From Sulfuriferula sp047300855 (GTDB lineage: Bacteria > Pseudomonadota > Gammaproteobacteria > Burkholderiales > Sulfuriferulaceae): a stretch of 64,000 nt of DNA. Shown piece by piece: positions 1-8,881 of this stretch. The stretch is from assembly GCF_047300855.1 (NCBI RefSeq), contig NZ_CP170197.1, forward strand, positions 930,001 through 994,000, read 5' to 3'. The notes beneath the pieces were generated by a model, which worked only from the letters and a program-made list of their open reading frames with translations, made no database searches and was not told the DNA's origin. A program made the translations under genes and the position numbers. The stretch's first letter is position 1. Each line of letters starts with the position of its first letter.

Positions 1-1575
1 ACCTATTTCCTCGCGCTGTTCGGAGTGGCCTGCATTCTCGCCGTAGCCACGGCGGCGCGTTTTTACATGGTGTCGTGGTTGGGTGAACGCGTGACTGCCG
101 ATATCCGCAGTGCGGTATACAGGCACGTCGTAAGTCAAAGCCCGCAGTTTTTTGAAACGACGCAGAGTGGCGAGGTATTGTCACGTCTGACCACTGATAC
201 CACGCTGATTCAGGCAGTGGTCGGCACCAGCATTTCCATGGCCCTGCGCAACGCCTTGCTTTTCGTCGGTGGTCTGGCGATGCTGTTCGTTACCAGCGTC
301 AAACTGTCGTCCATCATTATTGTGCTGCTGGCTGTCGTGGTGCTGCCGATCGTTATTTTTGGCCGGCGTGTGCGCAAGCTGTCGCGCGACTCGCAAGACC
401 GCATTGCCGATGCGTCAGCAATGGCAGGCGAAATTCTCAACGCGATGCCAACGGTACAGGCATTCACTCATGAGGCCATGGAATCCAGCCGCTTCAGCAG
501 CTTGGTTGAAAATGCTTTCAACACCGCGATGCGGCGCATTCGTGCGCGCGCCATGCTGACTTTGCTGGCGATCTTGCTGGTGTTTGGTGCCATCGTGTTC
601 GTGCTGTGGCTGGGTGCGCACGCAGTGATCGACGGCCAGATGAGCGGCGGAGAACTGGGGCAGTTTATCCTCTATGCCGCGATCGTGGCGGGTGCCATCG
701 GGGCTCTCTCGGAGGTGCTGGGTGAAGCGCAGCGAGCGGCAGGTGCGACCGAACGATTGCTGGAATTAATGGCAGCGCATTCGCCGATCCAGCCTCCCGC
801 GCTGCCGCAGAAATTGCCGCCGCGCTCTCACAATGGCGCTGCACTGATGCTGCAGGAGGTCACTTTCCACTACCCCTCGCGGCCACTCACTGCATCCTTG
901 AGTCACTTGTCGCTAGCCATCCAGCCGGGCGAGACCGTGGCGGTTGTCGGCCCGTCCGGCGCGGGCAAGACCACGCTGTTCCAGTTGTTGTTGCGTTTTT
1001 ATGATCCGCAACACGGATTGATCACTCTGGATGGCGTGGATATCAGACAGCTCGATTTGCATGACCTGCGCGCAGCCATCGGCATTGTGCCGCAGGATAC
1101 GGTAATTTTTTCTGCCAATGCGCTGGAGAATATCCGTTATGGCCGCATCGAAGCCAGCGATGCCGAAGTGATTGCAGCCGCCAAAATGGCTGCAGCGCAT
1201 GAATTCATCGAGAAACTTCCGCAAGGATATCAATCCTTTCTTGGCGAACGTGGCGTACGCCTGTCGGGCGGGCAGCGCCAGCGTATCGCCATCGCCCGCG
1301 CATTGCTCAAAAATCCGCCGCTATTGTTGCTGGACGAGGCGACCAGTGCGCTGGATGCCGAATCCGAGCGTCTGGTGCAAAGCGCGCTGGAGGCGGCATT
1401 GATTGGTCGTACCACGCTCATCATTGCGCACCGCCTGGCGACAGTGCAACGTGCCGACCGGATTATCGTGATGGAAAATGGTGAAATTGTGGAGACAGGT
1501 ACGCATGCGTCGCTGATTGCGCTGGGTGGCGTATATGCCAATCTTGCGGCACTGCAATTCCATGCCTTCAGTTAA
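1..1575 (+). CDS. ABC exporter, MsbA/ABCB type (5' end missing)
   Basis: The reading frame is open from the first base, so the start lies outside the window; about 524 residues are visible. The first ~250 residues are hydrophobic and match an ABC exporter membrane domain. The ATPase domain follows: Walker A GPSGAGKTT near 949-975, signature LSGGQRQR near 1261, Walker B LLLLDEATSALD near 1321 and an H-loop IAHRL near 1423. Membrane domain and ATPase in one chain is the half-transporter layout that works as a homodimer. By family the cargo could be lipid A, another lipid or a drug, and the sequence alone does not decide. It ends 12 bases before the rpsB promoter, so it belongs to a separate upstream unit. 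Confidence 0.9.
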   Translation, partial: TYFLALFGVACILAVATAARFYMVSWLGERVTADIRSAVYRHVVSQSPQFFETTQSGEVLSRLTTDTTLIQAVVGTSISMALRNALLFVGGLAMLFVTSVKLSSIIIVLLAVVVLPIVIFGRRVRKLSRDSQDRIADASAMAGEILNAMPTVQAFTHEAMESSRFSSLVENAFNTAMRRIRARAMLTLLAILLVFGAIVFVLWLGAHAVIDGQMSGGELGQFILYAAIVAGAIGALSEVLGEAQRAAGATERLLELMAAHSPIQPPALPQKLPPRSHNGAALMLQEVTFHYPSRPLTASLSHLSLAIQPGETVAVVGPSGAGKTTLFQLLLRFYDPQHGLITLDGVDIRQLDLHDLRAAIGIVPQDTVIFSANALENIRYGRIEASDAEVIAAAKMAAAHEFIEKLPQGYQSFLGERGVRLSGGQRQRIAIARALLKNPPLLLLDEATSALDAESERLVQSALEAALIGRTTLIIAHRLATVQRADRIIVMENGEIVETGTHASLIALGGVYANLAALQFHAFS

Positions 1576-1587
1576 GCCATATGCGCG

Positions 1588-1617
1588 TTGCCGAGAATGT
1601 TGCTGACGTGCTAGAAT
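1588..1617 (+). promoter_or_regulatory. Probable sigma70 promoter of rpsB
   Basis: A -35 like TTGCCG (1588-1593) and a -10 like TAGAAT (1612-1617) are separated by 18 bases. This would start transcription near 1624, about 107 bases before the rpsB ATG. It lies directly after the stop of the ABC exporter. Seen by eye, not tested. Confidence 0.55.
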
Positions 1618-1636
1618 TACGCCCTTGGTGTGCATG

Positions 1637-1725
1637 GTGCGCATCAAAATTCGCACAGTCGTCAATAGCTTAGGGTGCCCCATGCGGGGTGTTGGGCGAC
1701 GGCTGGAGGCTTAACCCTAAAGGAA
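1637..1725 (+). promoter_or_regulatory. Structured rpsB leader, candidate S2 autoregulatory element
   Basis: The leader can form a closing helix between TTAGGGT (1670-1676) and ACCCTAA (1714-1720). It encloses a short hairpin with CCCC (1678-1681) and GGGG (1686-1689). The 3' strand of the closing helix abuts the ribosome binding site AAAGGAAAA just before the ATG at 1731. A second small stem GTGCG/CGCAC lies at 1637-1656. Ribosomal protein S2 represses its own operon through the mRNA leader in several proteobacteria, and this layout fits that role. The assignment is inferred from position and pairing only. Confidence 0.45.
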
Positions 1726-1730
1726 AATCT

Positions 1731-2480
1731 ATGTCCATTACCATGCGTCAAATGCTGGAGGCCGGTGTTCACTTCGGCCATCAAACCCGTTTCTGGAACC
1801 CGAAGATGGCACCGTACATCTTCGGTCATCGCAACAAAATCCACATCGTCAACCTTGAAAAAAGCTTGCCGATGTTCGAGGATGCGCTGAAATTCGTGCG
1901 CAAATTGTCCGCCAACAAGGGTACTGTGCTGTTTGTCGGTACCAAGCGCTCAGCGCGCGAAATTGTGCGCGAAGAAGCTGAGCGCGCCGGTATGCCCTAT
2001 GTGGATCACCGCTGGCTGGGTGGCATGCTGACCAATTTCAAAACCGTCAAGCAATCCGTCAAGCGTCTGAAGGATCTGGAGGCCATGCTGGGCGATGTCA
2101 ATTCCAAGCTGACCAAGAAAGAAGTCCTGGTGCTGCAGCGCGAATTTGACAAGCTGGATCGCAGCCTAGGCGGCATCAAGGAGATGAGCGCGCTGCCCGA
2201 TGCGCTGTTGGTGATCGACGTGGGTTACCAGAAAGGTGCTGTGACCGAAGCCAACAAGCTGGGGATCCCCGTCATCGGCGTGGTGGATACAAACAATAGT
2301 CCTCTGGGTGTGGATTACATCATCCCCGGTAATGACGACTCCAACCGTGCGATTCGCCTGTATGCCCGCGGCATGGCTGATGCGGTGCTGGAAGGCCGGA
2401 GCCAGGTGATCAGCGACATTCTGGGTGAAGGCGAAGAATTTGTTGAGGTGGAGGCCTCCGGAGAAGCTGCAGCGCAATAA
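1731..2480 (+). CDS. rpsB: 30S ribosomal protein S2
   Basis: This 249-residue protein is a late-assembling component of the small ribosomal subunit and binds near S1. The N-terminus MSITMRQMLEAGVHFGHQT and the internal GTKRSAREIV and RWLGGMLTNFKT segments are typical of S2. I chose the ATG at 1731 because it follows a good ribosome binding site and gives the standard N-terminus. An in-frame upstream codon at 1689 would add 14 unconserved residues lying inside the structured leader. It is followed by a hairpin terminator and then tsf, the usual pairing. Confidence 0.97.
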   Translation: MSITMRQMLEAGVHFGHQTRFWNPKMAPYIFGHRNKIHIVNLEKSLPMFEDALKFVRKLSANKGTVLFVGTKRSAREIVREEAERAGMPYVDHRWLGGMLTNFKTVKQSVKRLKDLEAMLGDVNSKLTKKEVLVLQREFDKLDRSLGGIKEMSALPDALLVIDVGYQKGAVTEANKLGIPVIGVVDTNNSPLGVDYIIPGNDDSNRAIRLYARGMADAVLEGRSQVISDILGEGEEFVEVEASGEAAAQ

Positions 2481-2494
2481 GCTGGCCTTTCTGG

Positions 2495-2522
2495 AAAAAA
2501 GGGGGCGTACGCCCCTTTTTTT
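2495..2522 (+). terminator. Hairpin terminator or attenuator between rpsB and tsf
   Basis: An A-run leads into the self-complementary GGGGCGTACGCCCC, followed by a run of eight T. This is a textbook Rho-independent signal 15 bases after the rpsB stop. Because tsf follows 45 bases later without an obvious promoter of its own, it may be a partial terminator that lets some transcription into tsf. Confidence 0.85.
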
Positions 2523-2567
2523 GTAATAAGTTTTTGAATTTTGAATTAAGAACCCAAGGAGTAAGGC

Positions 2568-3443
2568 ATGGCTGAAATTACTGCAAGCATGGTCAAGGAT
2601 CTGCGTGAGCGCACCGGCTTGGGCATGATGGAATGCAAAAAAGCATTGACTGAAACCGATGGCGATATGAGTGCTGCCGAAGATCTGCTGCGCATCAAGA
2701 GCGGTGCCAAGGCCAGCAAGGCCGCGGGAAGGATAGCGGCGGAGGGTGTGATCGGTTCTTTTGTCAGCGCTGATGGAAAAACCGGTGCGCTGGTAGAGAT
2801 CAATTGTGAAACCGATTTCGTCGCCAAAAACGAGGATTTTCTGGCATTTGCTACAGCGGTTGCACAACTGGCGGCGCAAAGCGGCATTACCGATGCGGCC
2901 GCACTGTCCGAGATGTCCCTGCCTGCCGGTGGCAGCGTCCAGGAAGCGCGTCAGGCCCTGATCATGAAACTGGGCGAAAATCTCAGCATTCGCCGCGCCG
3001 CATACTACACTACGGCAGGTCGTTTGGCTGTTTACCTGCATGGTTCCAGAATCGGCGTGATGGTGGATCTGGATGGTGATGAGACATTGGGTAAAGATAT
3101 TGCCATGCACATCGCAGCGAGCAAGCCGATCTGCGTATCCAAAGACCAGGTGTCCGCCGACTTGCTGGAAAAAGAGCGCGAAATCTACACTGCGCAGGCA
3201 GCCGACTCAGGCAAGCCCGCCGATATCGTCTCTAAAATGGTGGAAGGCCGTATCAGCAAGTATCTGGCCGAAGTGACCCTGCTGGGTCAGCCGTTCGTGA
3301 AAAATCCCGATCAGACCGTGGAAAAGCTGCTGGCCGAGAAAAAGGCCAAGGTGAACGGTTTCACCATGTTTGTAGTGGGTGAAGGCATCGAGAAAAAAGT
3401 GGTGGACTACGCTGCTGAAGTGGCCGCAGCCGCCAAGGTTTAA
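2568..3443 (+). CDS. tsf: Elongation factor Ts
   Basis: EF-Ts (291 residues) is the nucleotide exchange factor that reloads EF-Tu with GTP during translation. The N-terminal LRERTGLGMMECKKAL (about residues 12-27) and CETDFVAKNEDF near residue 80 are the two family signatures. Length matches the usual 280-295. The start ATG follows AAGGAG by a normal distance. It sits between rpsB and pyrH as in most bacteria. Confidence 0.97.
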   Translation: MAEITASMVKDLRERTGLGMMECKKALTETDGDMSAAEDLLRIKSGAKASKAAGRIAAEGVIGSFVSADGKTGALVEINCETDFVAKNEDFLAFATAVAQLAAQSGITDAAALSEMSLPAGGSVQEARQALIMKLGENLSIRRAAYYTTAGRLAVYLHGSRIGVMVDLDGDETLGKDIAMHIAASKPICVSKDQVSADLLEKEREIYTAQAADSGKPADIVSKMVEGRISKYLAEVTLLGQPFVKNPDQTVEKLLAEKKAKVNGFTMFVVGEGIEKKVVDYAAEVAAAAKV

Positions 3444-3447
3444 CGCC

Positions 3448-4170
3448 ATGAGCGCCCCGGTGTACAAGCGCATCCTGCTGAAGCTGTCGGGCGAAGCCCT
3501 GATGGGTGACGACAGCTATGGCATCAACCGTGACACCATTGCCCGCATTGTGGGAGAGGTCAAGTCGGTGGTGGATATGGGCGTGCAAGTGGCTGTGGTG
3601 ATCGGCGGCGGAAATATTTTTCGCGGTGTGGCCCCGGGCGCTGCGGGCATGGATCGTGCGACAGCCGACTATATGGGGATGCTGGCCACGGTGATGAACG
3701 CGCTGGCATTGCAGGATGCGTTCCGGCGCGTGGGTGTACCCAGCCGGGTGCAATCAGCGCTCAATATCGAGCAAGTTGCCGAGCCTTATATTCGCGGCAA
3801 GGCACTGCGTTATCTGGAAGAAGGCACGGTAGTGATTTTCGGTGCCGGCACCGGCAACCCGTTTTTCACCACCGATACTGCTGCAGCCTTGCGCGGCATG
3901 GAAATGAACGCGGATATCGTGGTCAAAGCTACCAAGGTCGATGGCGTATATAGCGCTGACCCGAAAAAGGATCCGGCTGCCACACGCTATCAGCGGCTGA
4001 GTTTTGACGAGGCGATCCAGAAAGACCTGAAGGTAATGGATGCCACGGCGTTCACCCTGTGCCGTGACCAGAATATGCCATTGGCAGTATTGAGTATTTT
4101 CAAAACCGGTGCGCTGGCGCGTTTTGTGACGGGGGAAGACGAAGGAACGCTGGTTCTGGCGCAGTGTTAA
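3448..4170 (+). CDS. pyrH: UMP kinase
   Basis: Phosphorylates UMP to UDP with ATP in pyrimidine nucleotide synthesis; cytosolic hexamer of the amino-acid-kinase fold. The 240-residue protein begins MSAPVYKRILLKLSGEALMG, with the phosphate-binding KLSGEAL at residues 12-18, followed by GGGNIFRG and the GTGNPFFTTDTAA nucleotide-binding stretch. I chose the ATG at 3448, four bases after the tsf stop, because the longer frame begins inside tsf and has an unconserved extension. frr follows after 12 bases. Confidence 0.96.
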   Translation: MSAPVYKRILLKLSGEALMGDDSYGINRDTIARIVGEVKSVVDMGVQVAVVIGGGNIFRGVAPGAAGMDRATADYMGMLATVMNALALQDAFRRVGVPSRVQSALNIEQVAEPYIRGKALRYLEEGTVVIFGAGTGNPFFTTDTAAALRGMEMNADIVVKATKVDGVYSADPKKDPAATRYQRLSFDEAIQKDLKVMDATAFTLCRDQNMPLAVLSIFKTGALARFVTGEDEGTLVLAQC

Positions 4171-4182
4171 CAGGAGTTATTC

Positions 4183-4740
4183 ATGATTGCAGACGTCAAA
4201 AAAACCGCTGAACAAAAAATGGTCAAGAGCCTGGAATCGCTTAAGACCGATCTGGGCAAGGTGCGTACCGGCCGCGCGCATACCGGCATACTTGACCATG
4301 TCATGGTGGATTACTATGGCAACCCGACCGCAATCAACCAGGTTTCCAATATCACCCTGATGGATGCGCGTACCATTGCCGTGCAGCCGTGGGAAGGCAA
4401 GATGGTCGGTGCGGTGGAGAAGGCAATCCGTGATGCCGACCTGGGGTTGAACCCATCCAGCCAGGGCAATCTGATCCGTGTGCCGATGCCTGCGCTCACT
4501 GAAGAGCGTCGCCGTGACCTGATCAAGCTGGTGAAAACCGAAGGCGAAAACGCCAAGGTGGCAATGCGCAATGTGCGCCGCGACGCCAATGCCCAACTCA
4601 AGGATCTTCTCAAGGACAAAGCTATCAGCGAGGACGATGAGCGTCGCGCGCAGGAAGATATCCAGAAACTCACCGACAAATACATTGCCGAGATCGACAA
4701 GGCGCTGGTCGCCAAAGAAGCCGACCTGATGGCGGTCTAG
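4183..4740 (+). CDS. frr: Ribosome recycling factor
   Basis: Together with EF-G, this 185-residue protein splits the post-termination ribosome so it can start a new round. Typical features are VRTGRAHTGILDH near residues 27-39 and the long-helix segment RRDLIKLVKTEGENAKVAMRN. Length is exactly that of the family. The ribosome binding site CAGGAG precedes the ATG. It lies in the conserved tsf-pyrH-frr-uppS order. Confidence 0.97.
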   Translation: MIADVKKTAEQKMVKSLESLKTDLGKVRTGRAHTGILDHVMVDYYGNPTAINQVSNITLMDARTIAVQPWEGKMVGAVEKAIRDADLGLNPSSQGNLIRVPMPALTEERRRDLIKLVKTEGENAKVAMRNVRRDANAQLKDLLKDKAISEDDERRAQEDIQKLTDKYIAEIDKALVAKEADLMAV

Positions 4741-4751
4741 GCCTTAACTCA

Positions 4752-5513
4752 GTGGGTATTTTTACCAGCTCGACCAAGGACATTCCGCAGGCACCTGCGG
4801 TACCGCGGCACATTGCCATCATTATGGACGGCAATGGGCGTTGGGCGAAAAAGCGTTTCCTGCCACGCATCGCCGGGCACAAGCGCGGTGTGGAAACCGT
4901 GCGCGACGTGATCAAGGCATGCGGCGACCGCGGCGTGGAATACCTTACCCTGTTTGCATTCAGCTCGGAAAACTGGCGTCGTCCGCAGGAAGAAGTGTCC
5001 ATGCTTATGGATTTGTTCGCCCTGGCACTGGAGCGGGAAATCACCAAGCTGCACAAGAATGGCGCGCGCTTGCGCGTTGTGGGCGACCTTGCGCGCTTTG
5101 GTCCCAAGCTGGTCAAACTCATCCACGAAGCCGAACACCTCACTTGCAACAATACCCGCCTCACACTGACCATTGCGGCCAATTATGGCGGGCGCTGGGA
5201 CATCATGCAGGCAATGAATGCGATGCTGGAAAAACATCCCGAACTGGCAGGCAGGCACATATCCGAAGCGGATCTCGCACCGCACCTGGCCATGCACTAC
5301 GCGCCCGAGCCGGATCTGTTCATCCGCACCGGCGGCGAGCAGCGCATCAGCAATTTCCTGCTATGGCAACTGGCTTACTCCGAGTTGTATTTCACCCCAA
5401 CCTTGTGGCCGGATTTCAATGCCGCTGCACTGGATCAGGCTATTGCTTCCTACAGTAACCGCGAACGCCGTTTTGGCCGCACCAGCGAACAGTTGGTCGA
5501 GCATGCTAAGTAA
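4752..5513 (+). CDS. uppS: Undecaprenyl diphosphate synthase
   Basis: Makes C55 undecaprenyl diphosphate, the lipid carrier precursor for peptidoglycan and O-antigen, by adding eight isopentenyl units to farnesyl diphosphate. The catalytic Asp is residue 26 in MDGNGRWAKKR. The C-terminal FIRTGGEQRISNFLLWQ binds the isopentenyl substrate. The start is GTG at 4752, 11 bases after the frr stop. The last 11 bases overlap cdsA, suggesting translational coupling. Confidence 0.95.
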   Translation: MGIFTSSTKDIPQAPAVPRHIAIIMDGNGRWAKKRFLPRIAGHKRGVETVRDVIKACGDRGVEYLTLFAFSSENWRRPQEEVSMLMDLFALALEREITKLHKNGARLRVVGDLARFGPKLVKLIHEAEHLTCNNTRLTLTIAANYGGRWDIMQAMNAMLEKHPELAGRHISEADLAPHLAMHYAPEPDLFIRTGGEQRISNFLLWQLAYSELYFTPTLWPDFNAAALDQAIASYSNRERRFGRTSEQLVEHAK

Positions 5514-6330
5514 GCGCTGGGCAACAGCCCTGAGCTTGCTGGCGGGTTTTCTGGCATGCCTGTTTTTGTTGCCACAATCCTGGTGGGCACTGGTGATGGC
5601 AGTGCCGCTGATATTTGGGGCGCGTGAATGGGCACGCCTGTCCGGATTTTCTGCGTTCACTGCAAATGGCTACGCACTGGGCAGCGTTGCGATGGCGGTA
5701 CTGATTTACAGATGGGGTGGGCCTTACCATGCGCAGATTTATCTGGCAGCAACGGCATTCTGGCTGGTCGTCGCCCCGCTTTGGCTGGCATTCGGCTGGC
5801 GCTTGCAGCAGCCTTTATTGCGCGTATTGAGCGGCTGGCTGGTGCTGTTGCCGTTGTGGCTGGCGCTGCTGGATTTGCGTGCCTACAGCGCTCTCGGCTT
5901 GTTATTGCTAATGGGTGTTGTGTGGATTGCCGATAGTGCTGCATATTTCACTGGCAAGCGTTTCGGCCGGCGCAAACTGGCAGCGCAAATCAGCCCCGGC
6001 AAAACCTGGGAAGGTGCTGTCGGCGCGTGGTTGGCGGTGACGGTTTATACCTTGATTATCCTGGGTGTGGCAGCTGCATGGGGGCGGGTGCAATCGCCAG
6101 CGGGGTGGTTGTTGCCATCGGCGTTATTTGTCTGGCTGGTATTTTATTTGAGCGTACTGGGCGATCTGTTCGAGTCCTGGATCAAGCGTCTGGCCGGCGC
6201 CAAGGACAGCGGCAACTTGCTGCCCGGGCATGGCGGCATGCTGGACCGTATCGATGCGCTGACCTCCGCTTTGCCGGTATCGGCGCTGATACTGTTACAC
6301 GGCCAGTTACTGACACGGGCGTTGATATGA
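5503..6330 (+). CDS. cdsA: Phosphatidate cytidylyltransferase
   Basis: An inner membrane enzyme of about 275 residues that makes CDP-diacylglycerol from phosphatidic acid and CTP, the branch point for all membrane phospholipids. The chain is almost entirely hydrophobic helices. It carries the family motifs ISPGKTWEGAVGAW and, near the C-terminus, AKDSGNLLPGHGGMLDR. I chose the ATG at 5503, which overlaps the uppS end by 11 bases; the frame is open much further upstream but that part is only the uppS shadow. Its end overlaps the dxr start. Confidence 0.94.
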   Translation: MLSKRWATALSLLAGFLACLFLLPQSWWALVMAVPLIFGAREWARLSGFSAFTANGYALGSVAMAVLIYRWGGPYHAQIYLAATAFWLVVAPLWLAFGWRLQQPLLRVLSGWLVLLPLWLALLDLRAYSALGLLLLMGVVWIADSAAYFTGKRFGRRKLAAQISPGKTWEGAVGAWLAVTVYTLIILGVAAAWGRVQSPAGWLLPSALFVWLVFYLSVLGDLFESWIKRLAGAKDSGNLLPGHGGMLDRIDALTSALPVSALILLHGQLLTRALI

Positions 6331-7517
6331 GCGTACGTTATCTCACCATACTCGGCGCGACTGGCACGATCGGGGTCAACACCCTGGACGTGGTTGCACG
6401 TCACCCGGGCCGTTTCAATGTGGTGGCGCTGTCCGGCAATCACCAGTTAGACAAGCTTGCCGAGCAGTGCCTGGTGCATTCTCCGCGCTATGCCGTGGTG
6501 CTGGATGCGGCCAGCGCTGCACGTCTGCGCGAAATACTCAAAGCAATGGGTAGTACGACCGAAGTATTATGGGGCATAGCTGCACTGGAGCAGATTGCCG
6601 CGTTACCCGAAGTGGATACAGTGATGGCGGCAATCGTCGGTGCCGCAGGTTTGCGTCCGGCGCTGGCAGCAGCCCAAGCCGGCAAGCGCATCCTGCTTGC
6701 CAACAAGGAAACCCTGGTGATGGCTGGCAGCCTGTTCATGCAGGCAGTGGCTGCAGGCGGTGCCGAATTGATACCGATCGACAGCGAGCACAACGCAATT
6801 TTCCAGTCGCTGCCGCGTCATTTTTGCGGCGACCTTGCAGCCTGCGGTGTGCGCCGTATTCTGCTCACCGCTTCGGGCGGTCCGTTCCGTACCACACCGC
6901 TCAATGAGCTGGCACACGTCACGCCGGCGCAGGCCTGTGCGCACCCCAACTGGGTAATGGGCAAAAAGATATCGGTGGATTCCGCCACCATGATGAACAA
7001 GGGTCTGGAAGTGATCGAGGCGCACTGGCTGTTCAACGCCACGCCCGCACAGATCCAGGTGGTCATCCACCCGCAAAGCGTGATTCATTCAATGGTCGAT
7101 TATCTGGATGGCTCGGTCATCGCACAACTCGGCAACCCCGACATGCGCACTCCCATTGCCTATGCGCTGGGTTTCCCGGAGCGTATCGACGCGGGCGTAT
7201 CGGCGCTCGACCTGTTCGGGCGCGGGCTCACCTTTGAACCCCCGGACTACGCACGCTTCCCCTGTCTTAAACTGGCCTTTGACGCGCTGGCCAGTGGCGG
7301 CATGTTGCCTGCCGTATTGAATGCCGCCAATGAATCAGCGGTGGCAGCATTTCTGGCCGGGCATGCATCCTATATGACCATACCCGCAGCGATTGAATAT
7401 GCATTGTCGCGTGCATCAGGCGGAGAGCCGGGCAGCATGGATGATCTGGTGCAGGCCGATCTGCAGGCGCGTGCCGATGCGGATTTCTTCCTCGAAACGC
7501 AACAGGCGCGAGCGTAG
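6327..7517 (+). CDS. dxr: 1-deoxy-D-xylulose 5-phosphate reductoisomerase
   Basis: Second enzyme of the MEP isoprenoid pathway: converts deoxyxylulose phosphate to methylerythritol phosphate with NADPH and a divalent metal. The 396-residue protein opens with the Rossmann motif GATGTIG (residues 9-15), then NKETLV, the metal-site region IDSEHNAIFQ and SVDSATMMNKGLE. The ATG at 6327 overlaps the cdsA stop by four bases. It supplies precursors used by uppS two genes upstream. Confidence 0.95.
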   Translation: MSVRYLTILGATGTIGVNTLDVVARHPGRFNVVALSGNHQLDKLAEQCLVHSPRYAVVLDAASAARLREILKAMGSTTEVLWGIAALEQIAALPEVDTVMAAIVGAAGLRPALAAAQAGKRILLANKETLVMAGSLFMQAVAAGGAELIPIDSEHNAIFQSLPRHFCGDLAACGVRRILLTASGGPFRTTPLNELAHVTPAQACAHPNWVMGKKISVDSATMMNKGLEVIEAHWLFNATPAQIQVVIHPQSVIHSMVDYLDGSVIAQLGNPDMRTPIAYALGFPERIDAGVSALDLFGRGLTFEPPDYARFPCLKLAFDALASGGMLPAVLNAANESAVAAFLAGHASYMTIPAAIEYALSRASGGEPGSMDDLVQADLQARADADFFLETQQARA

Positions 7518-7520
7518 ATC

Positions 7521-8876
7521 ATGACACTGTTAACGACCTTGCTGGCATTTGCGGTGGCACTGGGAATACTTATTGTCGTGCATGAATTCGGCCACTATAC
7601 AGCGGCGCGACTGGTGGGCGTGAAAGTGTTGCGATTCTCGGTTGGCTTCGGCAAGCCATTGCTGTCGCGGCGTTGGGGAAAAGACCGCACCGAATGGGCC
7701 ATTGCCGGCTTCCCGTTGGGCGGATATGTAAAAATGCTGGACGAACGCGAAGGCCCCGTGCCGGAAGCCGATCGGCATCGCAGTTTCAACCGGCAAAGCG
7801 TGGGCGCGCGCATGTTGATCCTGGTCGCCGGACCACTGGCAAACCTGTTGCTGGCGGTGTTGCTGTATTGGGGCTTATTCATGCATGGCGTGCCTGGCCT
7901 CAAGCCGATCATTGCGCAGCCGCCTGCTGCGAGTGCTGCAGCGCGTGCCGGACTCGATAGCGGTGACGAGATCAGCGCAATCGATGGAGAACCGGTGGCC
8001 AGCTGGGCCGATTTGCAATGGGCGCTACTGCGTGAGCTGCCTTCGCAGCAACCACTTGATATTGCTTTGCAGGGCGGCGGTACACGCATGCTGGATGCGG
8101 CAGGCGTGTCGGTGGATGGCGAATCCGATATTGCAGCCAAACTGGGTCTCCGCTTGTTTGAACCAGCGCTCCCGGCGGTGATTGGGCAGGTGCTGCCCGA
8201 TAGCGTGGGCGCGCGTGCCGGGTTGCGGGTGGGCGACCGTATTGTGGCAATGGATGGGATGAAGATCAACGAGTGGTCGGACCTGGTTAAATCGATTCGT
8301 GATCGGCCCGGTAAAGCGGTCACCTTGCAGGTGGAGCGCGCCAGTCCGGCAGGTCTGGTCGACATCCGGCTGGTGCCGCAACGCGCGGATGAAGCCGGTG
8401 TGGTGGTGGGCAAGGTAGGCATTGGTCCCAAGGTGGACCCGGCGGTATTTGATACCATGCTTACCAAAACGCGCTATGGCGTAGCGACAGCATTCACCAA
8501 GGCGTTTGTCAAAACCTGGGAGACGGCGGTGTTCAGCTTGCAGATGATGGGGCGCATGGTGACTGGCGAAGTATCATGGCGCAACCTGTCCGGTCCCATT
8601 ACCATCGCCGATTATGCGGGACAGTCGGCGCGCACCGGTCCGGCGGCATTTGTGACTTTTCTGGCGCTGGTGAGTATCAGTCTGGGTGTGCTCAATCTGT
8701 TGCCCATCCCGTTATTGGATGGGGGGCATTTGATGTATCATATCGCGGAGCTTATCAAAGGCAGTCCGGTCTCCGAGCGCGTAATGGAAATCGGCCAGCA
8801 AATTGGCATGGCGCTGTTGCTCACCCTCATGATTTTTGCCTTTTATAACGATATTTCCCGTTTGTTTACAGGCTGA
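7521..8876 (+). CDS. rseP: RseP-type site-2 zinc metalloprotease
   Basis: An inner membrane protease that cleaves anti-sigma factors within the membrane in the envelope stress response. The zinc motif HEFGH is at residues 21-25 in the first membrane helix. Two PDZ-like segments follow in the periplasmic part (about 115-310). The second active-site motif NLLPIPLLDGGH lies near residues 392-403. The 451-residue length is normal. It lies three bases after dxr and five before bamA, a common link between isoprenoid and outer membrane assembly genes. Confidence 0.95.
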   Translation: MTLLTTLLAFAVALGILIVVHEFGHYTAARLVGVKVLRFSVGFGKPLLSRRWGKDRTEWAIAGFPLGGYVKMLDEREGPVPEADRHRSFNRQSVGARMLILVAGPLANLLLAVLLYWGLFMHGVPGLKPIIAQPPAASAAARAGLDSGDEISAIDGEPVASWADLQWALLRELPSQQPLDIALQGGGTRMLDAAGVSVDGESDIAAKLGLRLFEPALPAVIGQVLPDSVGARAGLRVGDRIVAMDGMKINEWSDLVKSIRDRPGKAVTLQVERASPAGLVDIRLVPQRADEAGVVVGKVGIGPKVDPAVFDTMLTKTRYGVATAFTKAFVKTWETAVFSLQMMGRMVTGEVSWRNLSGPITIADYAGQSARTGPAAFVTFLALVSISLGVLNLLPIPLLDGGHLMYHIAELIKGSPVSERVMEIGQQIGMALLLTLMIFAFYNDISRLFTG

Positions 8877-8881
8877 CCCTA

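Noticed and set aside
1689..1730. A longer N-terminus for rpsB
   Set aside because: The added residues lie inside the structured leader and are not part of the S2 family.
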